From Shewanella aquimarina (GTDB lineage Bacteria > Pseudomonadota > Gammaproteobacteria > Enterobacterales > Shewanellaceae), in contig NZ_JAKIKY010000001.1 in assembly GCF_023349185.1 (NCBI RefSeq), positions 62,001 to 126,000 of the forward strand: 64,000 nucleotides of DNA, given 5' to 3'. The notes under the pieces are model-generated. The model had not been told where the DNA came from. It searched no databases and saw only the letters and a program-made list of their open reading frames with translations. Position 1 is the first letter of the stretch. Each line of letters begins with the position of its first letter. Shown one piece after another: positions 37,260 to 47,394 of the stretch. Made by a program: the position numbers and the translations under genes.

Positions 37260-38204
37260 TTATTCACTATCTTTGTAGATGGCGAAAAGTGATTCATTTT
37301 CAACTAACTGATCACGAGTGAGCACAAACACGCCGTCGCCACCATGTTCGAAGTTAACCCAGGTAAATGGCACCTCAGGGAATTGCTCCATAAGGTGAAC
37401 CATAGAGTTGCCCACCTCGACCACTAGCAGACCATCTTGAGTCAAATAGTCGGCCGCATTGGCAAGGATGCGTTTCGTCAAATCCAGGCCATCGCGCCCC
37501 GAAGCTAACCCAAGCTCTGGCTCATGGTGATATTCATCAGGCATGTCACCAATATCTTCGGCGTCTACATAAGGCGGATTGGAGACGATAAGATCGTACT
37601 GCGGCCCCTTAGGGACGGCAGCAAACAAATTAGACTCGATAGGGAAAACCCTGTCCATCACCCCTAAGGATTCAACGTTGATCTGCGCCACTTCCAGCGC
37701 GTCACTGCTGATATCGATAGCGTCGACCTCTGCATCTTCAAACTCATAGGCACAGGCGATGGCAATGCAAGCGCTACCGGTACAGAGATCTAAGATACGG
37801 TCTACCGGCTTGTTATAGAGCCAAGGGCTGAAACGGTTTGCGATCATCTCGGCAATGGGCGAGCGCGGCACCAACACCCTTTCATCCACATAAAACTCGA
37901 GGCCGGCAAAGAAGGCGCGGTTGGTCAAATAAGGCACGGGCAGACGCTCACGTACCCGGCGAATGATGAGTTCGACAATCTTATGCTTTTCGCTACTGGT
38001 CAGATTGCTATGGATCACCTGCTGGCCAATCTCTTCTGGCAGATGCAGCGCATGGAATACGAGAGCGATGGCTTCATCCCAAGCGTTATCGGTACCATGA
38101 CCATAGTAGATATTGGCATCGTTGAAGCGGCTCACCGCCCAACGTAACATATCGCCGATTGTACGTAATTCCGTCACGGCTTCATCAACAAAAATCTTGT
38201 CCAA
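37260..38204 (-). CDS. prmB: 50S ribosomal protein L3 glutamine methyltransferase
   Basis: This 314-residue N5-glutamine methyltransferase has the N-terminal helical domain that binds the release factor or L3 target, the SAM motif [14 protein letters not shown] (about residue 140) and the catalytic NPPY motif in [15 protein letters not shown] (about residue 210). The neighbourhood (aroC downstream, smrB divergent) identifies it as PrmB rather than PrmC. Confidence 0.95.
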   Translation of the reverse strand: MDKIFVDEAVTELRTIGDMLRWAVSRFNDANIYYGHGTDNAWDEAIALVFHALHLPEEIGQQVIHSNLTSSEKHKIVELIIRRVRERLPVPYLTNRAFFAGLEFYVDERVLVPRSPIAEMIANRFSPWLYNKPVDRILDLCTGSACIAIACAYEFEDAEVDAIDISSDALEVAQINVESLGVMDRVFPIESNLFAAVPKGPQYDLIVSNPPYVDAEDIGDMPDEYHHEPELGLASGRDGLDLTKRILANAADYLTQDGLLVVEVGNSMVHLMEQFPEVPFTWVNFEHGGDGVFVLTRDQLVENESLFAIYKDSE

Positions 38205-38283
38205 AACTGGCTCCCGCTAGATAGTTCCGCCTCATTGTAACTGAACTCTATTCATATGGCATCGGATTCAATAAAATAGCGTA

Positions 38284-38811
38284 ATGAATAAAGAAAATGA
38301 TGATGAATTGGCGCTTTTTTCGGCGTTAACCAAAGGGATAAAGCCGCTTAAACAGGATAAGCGTCATTTCTCCGCGCCACAAAAACCTAAGCGTGAGCTG
38401 GAAGTCGCGACCACTCAGCTGCACGCCGACAGCTATTTTTCAGATACCTATCAGCCCCTGCTGCCACTAGAAGGCGCCATGCGCTGGGCCAGAGAGGATG
38501 TGGACAGTCACGAACTTAAGCGGCTCAGGCGCGGCGACTATCAGCCGGATCTGCTGCTGGATCTCCACGGCATGCGCCAAACCGAGGCCAAACTGGAACT
38601 TGCCGCCCTGATTCAGGCTTGTGTTAAGCAGCACAGCCAATGCTGCTGCGTCATGCACGGACATGGCACTGGGATATTAAAGCAGAATATTCCCATGTGG
38701 CTGGCACAGCATCCACAGGTTAAGGCCTTCCACAAGGCGCCCAAGGAATGGGGCGGCGATGCGGCGCTTTTGGTCTTAGTCGAGGTGGGTGAGTTCCCTA
38801 GCTGGGAGTAA
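38284..38811 (+). CDS. smrB: Ribosome rescue factor / endonuclease SmrB
   Basis: This 175-residue protein has an N-terminal basic extension and a C-terminal Smr domain with the LDLHGM and VMHGHGTGILK motifs. SmrB cleaves mRNA between collided ribosomes. It is divergent from prmB, as in E. coli (yfcN). Confidence 0.93.
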   Translation: MNKENDDELALFSALTKGIKPLKQDKRHFSAPQKPKRELEVATTQLHADSYFSDTYQPLLPLEGAMRWAREDVDSHELKRLRRGDYQPDLLLDLHGMRQTEAKLELAALIQACVKQHSQCCCVMHGHGTGILKQNIPMWLAQHPQVKAFHKAPKEWGGDAALLVLVEVGEFPSWE

Positions 38812-38918
38812 TCCCTTTTTCGACTGAGAGTATTAGGGAGCCCCCATCAGGATTGACAAGTTTTGCGACCGGCCTAGAAGTCGAAATTAGCTCTCATCTT
38901 TGGGCGCAAATAGATATC

Positions 38919-38945
38919 AAAAAGGACGCCGAGGCGTCCTTTTTC
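38919..38945. terminator. Bidirectional terminator between smrB and sixA
   Basis: AAAAAGGACGCC pairs with GGCGTCCTTTTT over a 2-base centre. It serves convergent smrB and sixA. Confidence 0.93.
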
Positions 38946-38979
38946 TATGGTTAACTTTTATTCTAACCTTTTATTTGAT

Positions 38980-39450
38980 TTAGCTCACCGTATGAGGGGT
39001 GTGCTGCCAGCTCAGGGAGCCACGCTCACCGTGACGGTCGATAAGGGTCACACCTGAAGTCGCAAACAGCGGCGGCTCTATGCCAGGCACCAACTCGCTC
39101 ACCATATAGCCCAGCAGCGGCATGTGGGCAATCACTAACACATTATCCGCCTTATACTGTTCGGCATAGGCCAGGGTCAGATCGGCGGCCAGGGTCGGCT
39201 CGGCCGAAGGGGTCAGCTCATCTAATACCAGCCACTTTCTCGGTTCGGGGAAGTGCTTACTCACTTCCTGCCATGTTTGCTGCGCACGCAGATAGGGACT
39301 CACCAACACAAGATCGAACTCGGTCACATCACGGGCCAGCCAATTACTCATCAATTCAGTCTGATAACGGCCGATTTCTGTCAGTACACGTTCTCGATCT
39401 GAGTGGGCGTGATAACCCGCCTCACCATGTCGCATCAAATATAGCTTCAT
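38980..39450 (-). CDS. sixA: Phosphohistidine phosphatase SixA
   Basis: This 156-residue histidine phosphatase starts MKLYLMRHGEAGYHAHSDRERVLTEIG. The RHG motif carries the catalytic histidine, and the second histidine is in VLVIAHMPLLGYM. SixA removes phosphate from phosphohistidine on phosphotransferase or phosphorelay proteins. It lies in the conserved smrB-sixA order. Confidence 0.94.
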   Translation of the reverse strand: MKLYLMRHGEAGYHAHSDRERVLTEIGRYQTELMSNWLARDVTEFDLVLVSPYLRAQQTWQEVSKHFPEPRKWLVLDELTPSAEPTLAADLTLAYAEQYKADNVLVIAHMPLLGYMVSELVPGIEPPLFATSGVTLIDRHGERGSLSWQHTPHTVS

Positions 39451-39661
39451 ACTACTCTCGCTATGATTATTCTTGTTCTACTATGAATTGTAGCGTTAAA
39501 GTTCGACGCAACAAACCTTAACCCTGTTATTAATTAGTCGAATAATGGATAAGATATTTGCCAAAGTCTTTTTTGAGGCTCAATATGTAGGCTTACCGCT
39601 TTAGTCGCCTAAACTCCGATGAATATCATACGTTTGTCCAGCATAAGGATGGAGCCAGCAA

Positions 39662-42451
39662 TTGCAAACATCTATGCCGATCACTAAAAGCCCCAACGAT
39701 CATCGCCAGTATCAATATCTGCAGCTGGACAATGGGCTACGTGTATTGCTAGTGGAAGATCTCCAGGCCCAGCAGGCCGCCGCGTCTATGGCGGTTAACG
39801 TTGGCCATTTTGACGATCCCGCCTCACGTCCCGGTATGGCACATTTCCTCGAGCATATGCTGTTTCTGGGCACAGAGAAATACCCTAAATCTGGCGAATA
39901 TCATGCCTTCATCAATCAGCATGGCGGCAGCAACAACGCCTGGACAGGCACAGAGCAGACTAACTTCTTCTTTGCCATCGACGCCGAAGTGTTTGAAGAG
40001 TCTCTGGATAGATTTAGCCAGTTTTTTATCGCGCCCAGCTTCGATCTGGAACTGGTCGACAGAGAGCGCCACGCAATAGAGTCAGAATTTAGCCTCAAGC
40101 TCAAAGATGATATTCGCCGCACCTACCAGGTCCAGAAGGAAACCGTAAACCCGGCGCATCCCTTTTCAAAGTTTTCGGTTGGCAATCTCAAGACCTTAGA
40201 CGGCGATGAGAAAACCCTTAGGCAAGAGCTGCTGGATTTCTATCAAACTCATTACAGTGCCAACCTGATGACTCTGTGTCTAGTCGCGCCCTTGCCACTA
40301 AATGAACTCTTGGCACTGGCCGAGAACTATTTTGCGCCGATTGAAAACCGTGCGCTTGAAAAGCAATATCCCAAGGTGGCCATCTATGAAGCGGCCCAAC
40401 TTGGCCAGCAGATCAACATAGTGCCGCTAAAAGAGCAGCGCCGCGTGGCGATCACCTTTCCCCTGCCCGCCATCGACCGCTTCTATAAGCGCAAGCCGCT
40501 GACCTTTATCAGTCATCTATTGGGTTATGAGGGTAAGGGAAGCCTGCTGAGTCACCTCAAGGAACAAGGGCTGGCCATCAATCTCTCGGCCGGTGGTGGA
40601 GTCAATGGTTATAACTTTAAAGACTATAACATCAGCATTCAGCTGACAGAGAAAGGCCTGCTACAACTCGATGATGTGATTCAGGCGAGCTTCGAATACC
40701 TTAAACTGATTAAAATCCAGGGCATGCAGGCCTGGCGATATCAAGAGCGCGCCAATCTGCTAAAGCTTGCCTTTAAATATCAGGAACAGATCAAACCGCT
40801 GGATCTGGCCAGTCACCTCAGCATCAACATGCACCACTATGAGGTAGCCGATCTCATCTATGGCGATTATCGCATGGATGGTTTGGACGTCACTCAAGTC
40901 ACCGAATTACTGGATCTAATGAGTCCGGACAATCTACGTATTCAGCTGATCTCGCCCGACTTAGACACAGAAAAGCAGGCCGCCTGGTACCACTCCCCCT
41001 ATCAGATGAAGCCCATAGATAAACAACGGCTTCATCCGTGGCGTGACCCTGATGTCAGAGAGGCACTAAAACTACCGGACCCCAACCCCTTTATTATCGA
41101 GGATTCGATAGCCAGAGATGTTAAGAGTGACCATCCGGTACCTGTCGTTGTCTGCCAGGAAACCGGCTATCGCATCTGGCATAAGAAAGATGATGAATTT
41201 AATGTTCCCAAGGGACATATGTACCTGTCGCTCGATTCACATCAAGCGGCCGCCACCCCCAAACATGCGGCACTCACCCGTCTCTATGTGGAGATGCTGC
41301 TCGACTACCTGACTGAATTTACCTATCCGGCCGAGGTAGCTGGACTCAGCTATAACATCTACCCTCATCAAGGGGGCATCACCCTTCACCTAACGGGATT
41401 GACAGGTAAGCAAGAGGCGCTGCTGTCGCTGCTGATTAATAAAGCCAGAGAACGTAACTTTACCCAGGACAGATTTAAGCAGATTAAGAAGCAGATCTTG
41501 CGTAACTGGTTTAATCAGAGCCGGGCAAAACCTATCTCACAGCTATTCACCAGCCTGACGGTGACGCTGCAGAAACGTAGTTTCGAGCCTCAACGCATGG
41601 CCGAGGAGCTTGAAGATATCACCCTAGACGATCTTCACAACCACGTACGAGCCTTCTATGAGAAGATCCACCTCGAGGGGCTGGTCTATGGCGATTGGCT
41701 GACCGAGGAAGCGCAGGCCTTAGGTAAGCGACTCGATCATATTCTCTCTCTGGTTTCCTCTCCCAGCGGCGAATCGGAACGTGAGCTGATAAAGCTTGAA
41801 AATGTCGGCACCCTGATGCGCGAGGTTAGCGTCAATCATCAAGACAGCAGCATCATAGTCTACTATCAGTCTGCTGAGGCGACACCACTCAAGATGGCCC
41901 TATTCAGCCTGTTAAACCACACCATGTCTTCGACCTTCTTCCACGAGCTAAGAACTAAGCGTCAGCTGGGTTACATGGTGGGCACGGGATATCTGCCACT
42001 CAATCGTTACCCAGGCATGATCTTCTATGTGCAATCCCCCACAGCAGGGCCTCTAAAGCTACTCGAGGCCATCGACGAATTTATCGCAGACTTTAATTAT
42101 GCCGTCATGCAGATCACTAATGATCAGTGGGAGCTCACCAAGCAAGGTCTGGTCAACCAGATTATGGAACATGACCCCAACCTTAAGACCCGGGGGCAGA
42201 GATATTGGTCGAGCATAGGGAATAAAGACTACGACTTTAACCAGCGAGAACTGGTGGCCGAAAAAATTGGCGAACTAACCCGTTCGGATCTGATTAAGTT
42301 TATGATGCAGAAGATGCGCACCAAACACGGTGACCGCCTGATCCTCTTCGCCACAGGAGAGCAACACAGAAATCAGGAACAGCTCTCATCAGACAATATG
42401 ATCACAGATCTGAGAAGCTTTAAACAACGGGCAGCCAAGTTTAGCTATTAG
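39662..42451 (+). CDS. M16 family zinc metalloprotease, protease III/insulysin-like
   Basis: This protein of 929 residues has the inverted zinc motif HxxEH in GMAHFLEHMLFLGTEKYP (about residue 62-66) and the downstream glutamate in ERHAIESEFSLKLKDD. Two further M16 repeat halves complete the insulysin fold (the RTKRQLGYMVGTGY segment is typical). It has no signal peptide, unlike E. coli PtrA, and may be cytoplasmic. The start appears to be TTG 39662, seven bases after GGAG; ATG 39674 is the alternative but sits 19 bases from it. Confidence 0.9.
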   Translation: MQTSMPITKSPNDHRQYQYLQLDNGLRVLLVEDLQAQQAAASMAVNVGHFDDPASRPGMAHFLEHMLFLGTEKYPKSGEYHAFINQHGGSNNAWTGTEQTNFFFAIDAEVFEESLDRFSQFFIAPSFDLELVDRERHAIESEFSLKLKDDIRRTYQVQKETVNPAHPFSKFSVGNLKTLDGDEKTLRQELLDFYQTHYSANLMTLCLVAPLPLNELLALAENYFAPIENRALEKQYPKVAIYEAAQLGQQINIVPLKEQRRVAITFPLPAIDRFYKRKPLTFISHLLGYEGKGSLLSHLKEQGLAINLSAGGGVNGYNFKDYNISIQLTEKGLLQLDDVIQASFEYLKLIKIQGMQAWRYQERANLLKLAFKYQEQIKPLDLASHLSINMHHYEVADLIYGDYRMDGLDVTQVTELLDLMSPDNLRIQLISPDLDTEKQAAWYHSPYQMKPIDKQRLHPWRDPDVREALKLPDPNPFIIEDSIARDVKSDHPVPVVVCQETGYRIWHKKDDEFNVPKGHMYLSLDSHQAAATPKHAALTRLYVEMLLDYLTEFTYPAEVAGLSYNIYPHQGGITLHLTGLTGKQEALLSLLINKARERNFTQDRFKQIKKQILRNWFNQSRAKPISQLFTSLTVTLQKRSFEPQRMAEELEDITLDDLHNHVRAFYEKIHLEGLVYGDWLTEEAQALGKRLDHILSLVSSPSGESERELIKLENVGTLMREVSVNHQDSSIIVYYQSAEATPLKMALFSLLNHTMSSTFFHELRTKRQLGYMVGTGYLPLNRYPGMIFYVQSPTAGPLKLLEAIDEFIADFNYAVMQITNDQWELTKQGLVNQIMEHDPNLKTRGQRYWSSIGNKDYDFNQRELVAEKIGELTRSDLIKFMMQKMRTKHGDRLILFATGEQHRNQEQLSSDNMITDLRSFKQRAAKFSY

Positions 42452-42967
42452 GCAGCCCCCTTCCCTTAAGCCATATCGCCGAGGCCTTATCTCTGAGCGA
42501 TATGTTCTAGAGACTGCCTCTTAAGCAATTTCTTTTAGAGGCTGCCTTTGAGCGATATCTATTAGATGCTGCTGTTAGACGCTCTCTTCTAAGTGTTAGC
42601 TGTTAGCTGTCTGGCCAAAGTGGCTTTTGGTCAACGCTTTACCCCTTAGCTAGCTCTACCCTCTTAACTATAGATCGCCTTAGCTCTCGCTCGCCTGCTG
42701 CGCTAGGGGAATGATTCTTAGCCCCTTTATCGCTTCATTCGCTAAAATATTCGTGATAGGACAAACGCCTGATTTGAGCGCAAACAGCAGACAAAGCCAA
42801 ATCAGACAGAACTTCTCATAGAACAAAGCCCTAAAAGACAATGAAAATGAAAGTAATTTGCAAACAAGAAAATTCAGTGTTCCTTTGACAAATCCCCCTA
42901 TTTCTGAATAAATTAGGTTAAATAACTGTTGCCTATGCATTATTGGCTGATAATCAAACTAATAATT
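42452..42967 (+). other. Non-coding region with degenerate repeats upstream of the GGDEF-EAL gene
   Basis: No credible gene is seen. The first part holds three imperfect 27-bp units at 42495-42577 and short GTTAGCT duplications after them. The last 100 bases are AT-rich and probably carry the promoter of the next gene. Confidence 0.5.
42495..42577 (+). repeat. Three imperfect 27-bp tandem units
   Basis: Units share the pattern GAGCGATATxTxTTAGAxGCTGCCT. The first and third agree best; the middle begins AAGCAATTT. They are adjacent and direct. Confidence 0.5.
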
Positions 42968-45900
42968 ATGCCTAAAATCCTCTCAAGATTGCTACTCTCA
43001 CTGCTAATGGCCCTGACTGTCTCCGGCTATGCCTCCGCCAGTGACACCCCAAGCAATGCGCCGATCTTAAAAGTCAATCACTACAATGTTCCCGAAGGTT
43101 TATCGCAAAGTACTGTGTCATCAATTGTAGAAGACCAATATGGCTACATATGGATTGGCACTGTAAATGGACTTAATCGATTTGACGGTATTAACTTCAA
43201 ACATTATTTCTCGGATGGAAGTGAGAAAACATTACCAAGTTCATTTATTCGAAGTCTTTATGTTGACTCTAAAAATAGACTGTTGATTGGTACGGACAAT
43301 GGTCTTGCAGTTTATGATCGATCACTAGATAACTTTGTAAAAGTAACTGCTCTACAAAATATGCCTGTTTGGTCGATTAATGAAGACAGCGACACGTTAA
43401 TAGTCGCTAATGAGAATACTGTAACAAGGCTTAACACAGCCAATTTCAAAAAAACATATGAACAACGCATTAATACTAGTGGAATAAAAAAAATCATTCC
43501 AAACCAATCTGGAATAATAGTTAGAGCTTACAATGGCGACGTTTTCATTTTGAAAAATGAGCACGTAGAAAAAATTACCAAAGCAACTACAGACCTAATT
43601 TCTCTCAACAACGAAGTCTATTACCTAAAAGATGGGGAGTTAATAAGCGCATTAGATGGTAAAAAAACAACCTTAGATTCAGGATACATTGATTCTGCAT
43701 CAGCTTCAAAAAACAAATTACTAATACTTAGTGAAGGAAAGATATTAAAAAAAAGCAAAGACAACTTAATTTCACTAGGAGATTTTAATTACAACCAAGA
43801 CAACCTAAAAATATCCAACATCTATATTGGTAATGATAAAATATTTTTAGAACATCCTAACAATGGATTTTCTGTACTCGATGAAAAACAAAACTTATTA
43901 AAAACTTATAATATTGACAAAAATATTTGGTCGATAAGCAATGTTAGTAGTGACAGACTGGTAATCACTTCGGACAATTCATTTGTTAATATCTACAGTA
44001 ATAAACTTGTTCATATATCTAGTTACGACACAGGTGTAAGTGGCCCTAAGACAGCAATAGTAAAAGAAAATCAAATTTTCGTCGGCACGACAGATGGCTT
44101 GTATTCTATAAACCTAAACGATGGAACCCTAACAAAATTACTGGATGAAAGTCTTTTTATAGTAAAAGACATCCCTGAAACACAAAAGTTAATAGCCGGA
44201 ACGTTAAATGGAAAAGCTATAATAATTGATATCGCATCAATGGATGTTAACGAAACGGTTATTGATAAAGGAAACCCTATTTATGATATAGTCCCGAGCA
44301 ATGATGAAATATTCATTGCCAGTCAAGGCGGTCTTTTCAAACTCAACAACGGTAGCGTAGAAAAGTTATTCACAGATGATCTTGTAACAAATATTTACAT
44401 AGACAAGGACGATGTTTATTTTGGCACCAGAACTTCTTTACTAAAAATATCTAAAAATGGACTAGTCACAAAACCATTTGAAACTGGGAATAAACCAATA
44501 TACTCAATAAGTGTTATCAAAGATTTCATAGTCGCTTCATCAAATTCAGAGATATTAATTTTCAACAAGAAAAAAAGCGAACTACTCACTTTAACATCAG
44601 ATTTTGGCAGCCAAGATGAATACAACACACAATCTATAGAGAAAGTAGGGAATGACATCTTTATTGGCGGAATAAACGGCATAACCAAAATAACACCTGA
44701 AAAACTATCATCAATAGTCTTCTCAATGTCACCACCTGATGTTTTTATTGATGAATTGTTAGTTTTTAACATACCGGAGAAAGTAGGAGGAAACATACTG
44801 AAATCTTCGCTTTCCGAGGCAAAAAAAATAGTATTAAAATACTCTGACTATCCCTTTGCATTTCGCTTTTTAGTACCAGGCAATCTCAATAAAAATCTAC
44901 AATTCACTTATCAACTGGAAGGATTATCAGATGTTTGGGTTGATTCAAAAGGAATTAATTCAGCAACATATACCAACCTGTCGCCAGGACAGTATGTTTT
45001 CAAAATACATGCCATTGATCCGTTAACAGAAAAATTTGGACCAACAAGAAGTATTGAAGTTGAAATCACCCCTCCCTGGTGGTTATCGATTCAAGCAAAG
45101 CTCGTCTACCTACTCATTACTCTGTTGATCACTGGCGCCATAGTCAAGGCAGCGCTCAGGAGAAGAGAGGTGCAACGCCAGATCGCTAAGTCAGAAGAAC
45201 GACTGAAGCTTTCTCTGTGGGGAAGTGGTGATGAAATGTGGGACTGGGATATCGAAACTGGACAGATTTATCGATCTAATATCTGGGGTTCCCTGGAATT
45301 TCCAAGGGATGGTCAGCGTTCGGGTGAGGATGGTGAAGAAAGCAACATTCATCCCATGGACCAAGAACGAGTGAATACGGCGCTGAATAAGCACTTCTAT
45401 GGCGAAACCGACCACTTCGAGGCGGCCTATCGCGTCAAAGGCAAAGATGACCAATGGATCTGGATATTGGACAGGGCAAAAATCGTTGAACGCGATGAGG
45501 AAGATAAAGCCCTGCGTATGACAGGTACAATCAAAAACATCAGCAACTTCAAGCAAGCAGAGGAACAACTGAGACTGTTCGAGCGAGCTATCGAGAATAT
45601 CTCCGAAGGCATGTTTATCTTGGACAACAAGTTTACATTCGTTGAAGTCAACGAGGCCTGCTGTGATCTGTGTGAGAAGAGCCGCAATGACTTTATCGGC
45701 GAGCTGTTTAAGTTTGACCTTTATCCCGAAAGCTACTCCGAACAAATTCGTCATATTTTGCAACAGCAAGGCAGCTGGAGTAACGAAGTCGAATCCGCCA
45801 AGGGCGATGGTAGCAGCTTCCTGATGGAGCTAACGGTCGATGCAATTTACGATGAACAGGGGGTCCTCTCCCACTATGTTGGCGTATTCTCTGATATTTC

Positions 45901-47245
45901 TCGTCGTAAACAACAGGAAGAGGAGCTACGTAAACTCACCAACAACGATCTCCTCACCAGCCTACCAAACCGTTCAAGCCTCATGGTTACCCTGGGTAAC
46001 CTGGTGAAGAAGGATACCCATCATACCCTTATGGTGCTGGACTTAGATAACTTCAAGAAGATTAACGACTCCCTTGGTCACCAGGTAGGCGATGAACTGC
46101 TGATCAAAGTGGCCAGACGCATCGAATCCACCGTACCTTATCATACGAGTATCTATCGTTTAGGGGGCGATGAGTTTGCCATACTGGTCGATAACAACCC
46201 GGATATCGGCTCAAGCGCCGTAATTGCTAATCATGTGGTCGATGCCTTCTCCAGCCCGTTCGAACTCACCAAAGACAGAGTCGTTGTGGGAGTGAGTATC
46301 GGCATTGTGCTCTACCCGGAAGATGATCAGAACGAGCAGGCGCTTCTGCGTAAGGCTGACATTGCCATGTATCACGCCAAATCTGCCGGCGGCAATCGTT
46401 ATCAGTTCTATTCTGAATCGCTCAATCGCAATGCCATTCGCCAGCTGGAAGTCGAAAACCTCATCCGCGAAGGTTTAAGGGATGATCTCTTCGAAGTCTA
46501 CTACCAACCTAAGATAGATCTTAGAAGCAGCAAGATGGCTGGTATGGAGGCTCTGGTAAGGCTCAATCACCCAGAACACGGTCTTATTCCGCCGGGCGAC
46601 TTTATCCCGCTGGCAGAAGAGAATGGGCTTATCGTTGAGATTGGCGAGGTCGTACTACGTAAAGCCTGCTTTGCGGCGCAAAATTGGCGCCGTCAAAATT
46701 TGTTCAACGGCCGAGTCGCCGTCAATTTATCATCGCAACAATTCGCTCTTCCAGACCTCCAGCAGCGGATAGAGTCAATTTTACGTCTCACTCAGCTGCC
46801 TGCAGCCAACCTTGAGCTAGAAATTACCGAAGGAACCGTCATAAAACAGCCAGAAAAGGCTATAAAGGTGATGATGCAACTCTCTAAAATGGGCGTCAGC
46901 CTTGCGTTAGACGACTTCGGCACCGGATATTCGTCACTGTCATATTTAAAGCGCTTCCCAATTGACACCCTGAAAATCGATAAGGCTTTTGTTGACGACA
47001 TAGATAAATCTGACAGAGATCTAAAAATGGTCGACTCTATCATCACTATCGCCCATAACATGGGGCTCTCGGTGGTCGGTGAAGGCGTCGAAGAGGCTTC
47101 TCAGCTCAGCATATTAAAAGCACTAAAATGCGAGGAAATACAAGGCTTTATATACAGCAAAGCCGTCAATGAGACTAGCTTTACCGAACTGCTAAAACAA
47201 GAAAGCTTTAGCTATACACCAGTCTCTCAACATAAGAAAGCCTAA
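42968..47245 (+). CDS. Membrane GGDEF-EAL protein with periplasmic two-component-type beta-propeller and PAS domains
   Basis: This 1425-residue sensor starts with signal peptide MPKILSRLLLSLLMALTVSGYASA. Residues about 30-610 are Reg_prop beta-propeller blades (GLSQSTVSSIVEDQYGYIWIGT, then NGLNRFDG). A Y_Y_Y domain (about 615-700) leads to a membrane helix (about 705-725). Inside follow two PAS domains, a diguanylate cyclase with intact GGDEF (1066-1070) and a phosphodiesterase domain with intact EAL (1194-1196). It should make or break cyclic-di-GMP in response to a periplasmic signal. Codons for the periplasmic part are conspicuously AT-rich, unlike both ends. Upstream starts TTG 42929 and ATG 42935 are possible; 42968 is chosen for the signal peptide, though no ribosome site is clear. 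Confidence 0.88.
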   Translation: MPKILSRLLLSLLMALTVSGYASASDTPSNAPILKVNHYNVPEGLSQSTVSSIVEDQYGYIWIGTVNGLNRFDGINFKHYFSDGSEKTLPSSFIRSLYVDSKNRLLIGTDNGLAVYDRSLDNFVKVTALQNMPVWSINEDSDTLIVANENTVTRLNTANFKKTYEQRINTSGIKKIIPNQSGIIVRAYNGDVFILKNEHVEKITKATTDLISLNNEVYYLKDGELISALDGKKTTLDSGYIDSASASKNKLLILSEGKILKKSKDNLISLGDFNYNQDNLKISNIYIGNDKIFLEHPNNGFSVLDEKQNLLKTYNIDKNIWSISNVSSDRLVITSDNSFVNIYSNKLVHISSYDTGVSGPKTAIVKENQIFVGTTDGLYSINLNDGTLTKLLDESLFIVKDIPETQKLIAGTLNGKAIIIDIASMDVNETVIDKGNPIYDIVPSNDEIFIASQGGLFKLNNGSVEKLFTDDLVTNIYIDKDDVYFGTRTSLLKISKNGLVTKPFETGNKPIYSISVIKDFIVASSNSEILIFNKKKSELLTLTSDFGSQDEYNTQSIEKVGNDIFIGGINGITKITPEKLSSIVFSMSPPDVFIDELLVFNIPEKVGGNILKSSLSEAKKIVLKYSDYPFAFRFLVPGNLNKNLQFTYQLEGLSDVWVDSKGINSATYTNLSPGQYVFKIHAIDPLTEKFGPTRSIEVEITPPWWLSIQAKLVYLLITLLITGAIVKAALRRREVQRQIAKSEERLKLSLWGSGDEMWDWDIETGQIYRSNIWGSLEFPRDGQRSGEDGEESNIHPMDQERVNTALNKHFYGETDHFEAAYRVKGKDDQWIWILDRAKIVERDEEDKALRMTGTIKNISNFKQAEEQLRLFERAIENISEGMFILDNKFTFVEVNEACCDLCEKSRNDFIGELFKFDLYPESYSEQIRHILQQQGSWSNEVESAKGDGSSFLMELTVDAIYDEQGVLSHYVGVFSDISRRKQQEEELRKLTNNDLLTSLPNRSSLMVTLGNLVKKDTHHTLMVLDLDNFKKINDSLGHQVGDELLIKVARRIESTVPYHTSIYRLGGDEFAILVDNNPDIGSSAVIANHVVDAFSSPFELTKDRVVVGVSIGIVLYPEDDQNEQALLRKADIAMYHAKSAGGNRYQFYSESLNRNAIRQLEVENLIREGLRDDLFEVYYQPKIDLRSSKMAGMEALVRLNHPEHGLIPPGDFIPLAEENGLIVEIGEVVLRKACFAAQNWRRQNLFNGRVAVNLSSQQFALPDLQQRIESILRLTQLPAANLELEITEGTVIKQPEKAIKVMMQLSKMGVSLALDDFGTGYSSLSYLKRFPIDTLKIDKAFVDDIDKSDRDLKMVDSIITIAHNMGLSVVGEGVEEASQLSILKALKCEEIQGFIYSKAVNETSFTELLKQESFSYTPVSQHKKA

Positions 47246-47311
47246 TATTTAATGAGCACATGACAGACTGAAGAAAAGAATGCTTAACTAAAATTAAGCT
47301 AAAAATAAAAA

Positions 47312-47328
47312 TTGGCATAACACCTGCA
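47312..47328 (+). promoter_or_regulatory. Sigma-54 (-24/-12) promoter
   Basis: TTGGCATAACACCTGCA matches the consensus TTGGCACR-N4-TTGCA, with GG and GC in the required 10-base spacing and two differences. Transcription would start near 47340 and give a leader of about 55 bases before the repeat-protein gene. Confidence 0.6.
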
Positions 47329-47333
47329 ATACA

Positions 47334-47386
47334 TCTCTCAGACGTCAACGAATAGTTGGCACTATAACTTCAATAACCCTGAGAGA
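47334..47386 (+). other. Inverted repeat in the leader of the repeat-protein gene
   Basis: TCTCTCAG (47334-47341) is perfectly complementary to CTGAGAGA (47379-47386). The second arm overlaps the purine-rich stretch GAGAGA that is the only candidate ribosome site, so pairing could limit translation. A small inner hairpin (CAAC/GTTG) lies in the loop. Confidence 0.5.
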
Positions 47387-47394
47387 TTAAGACA

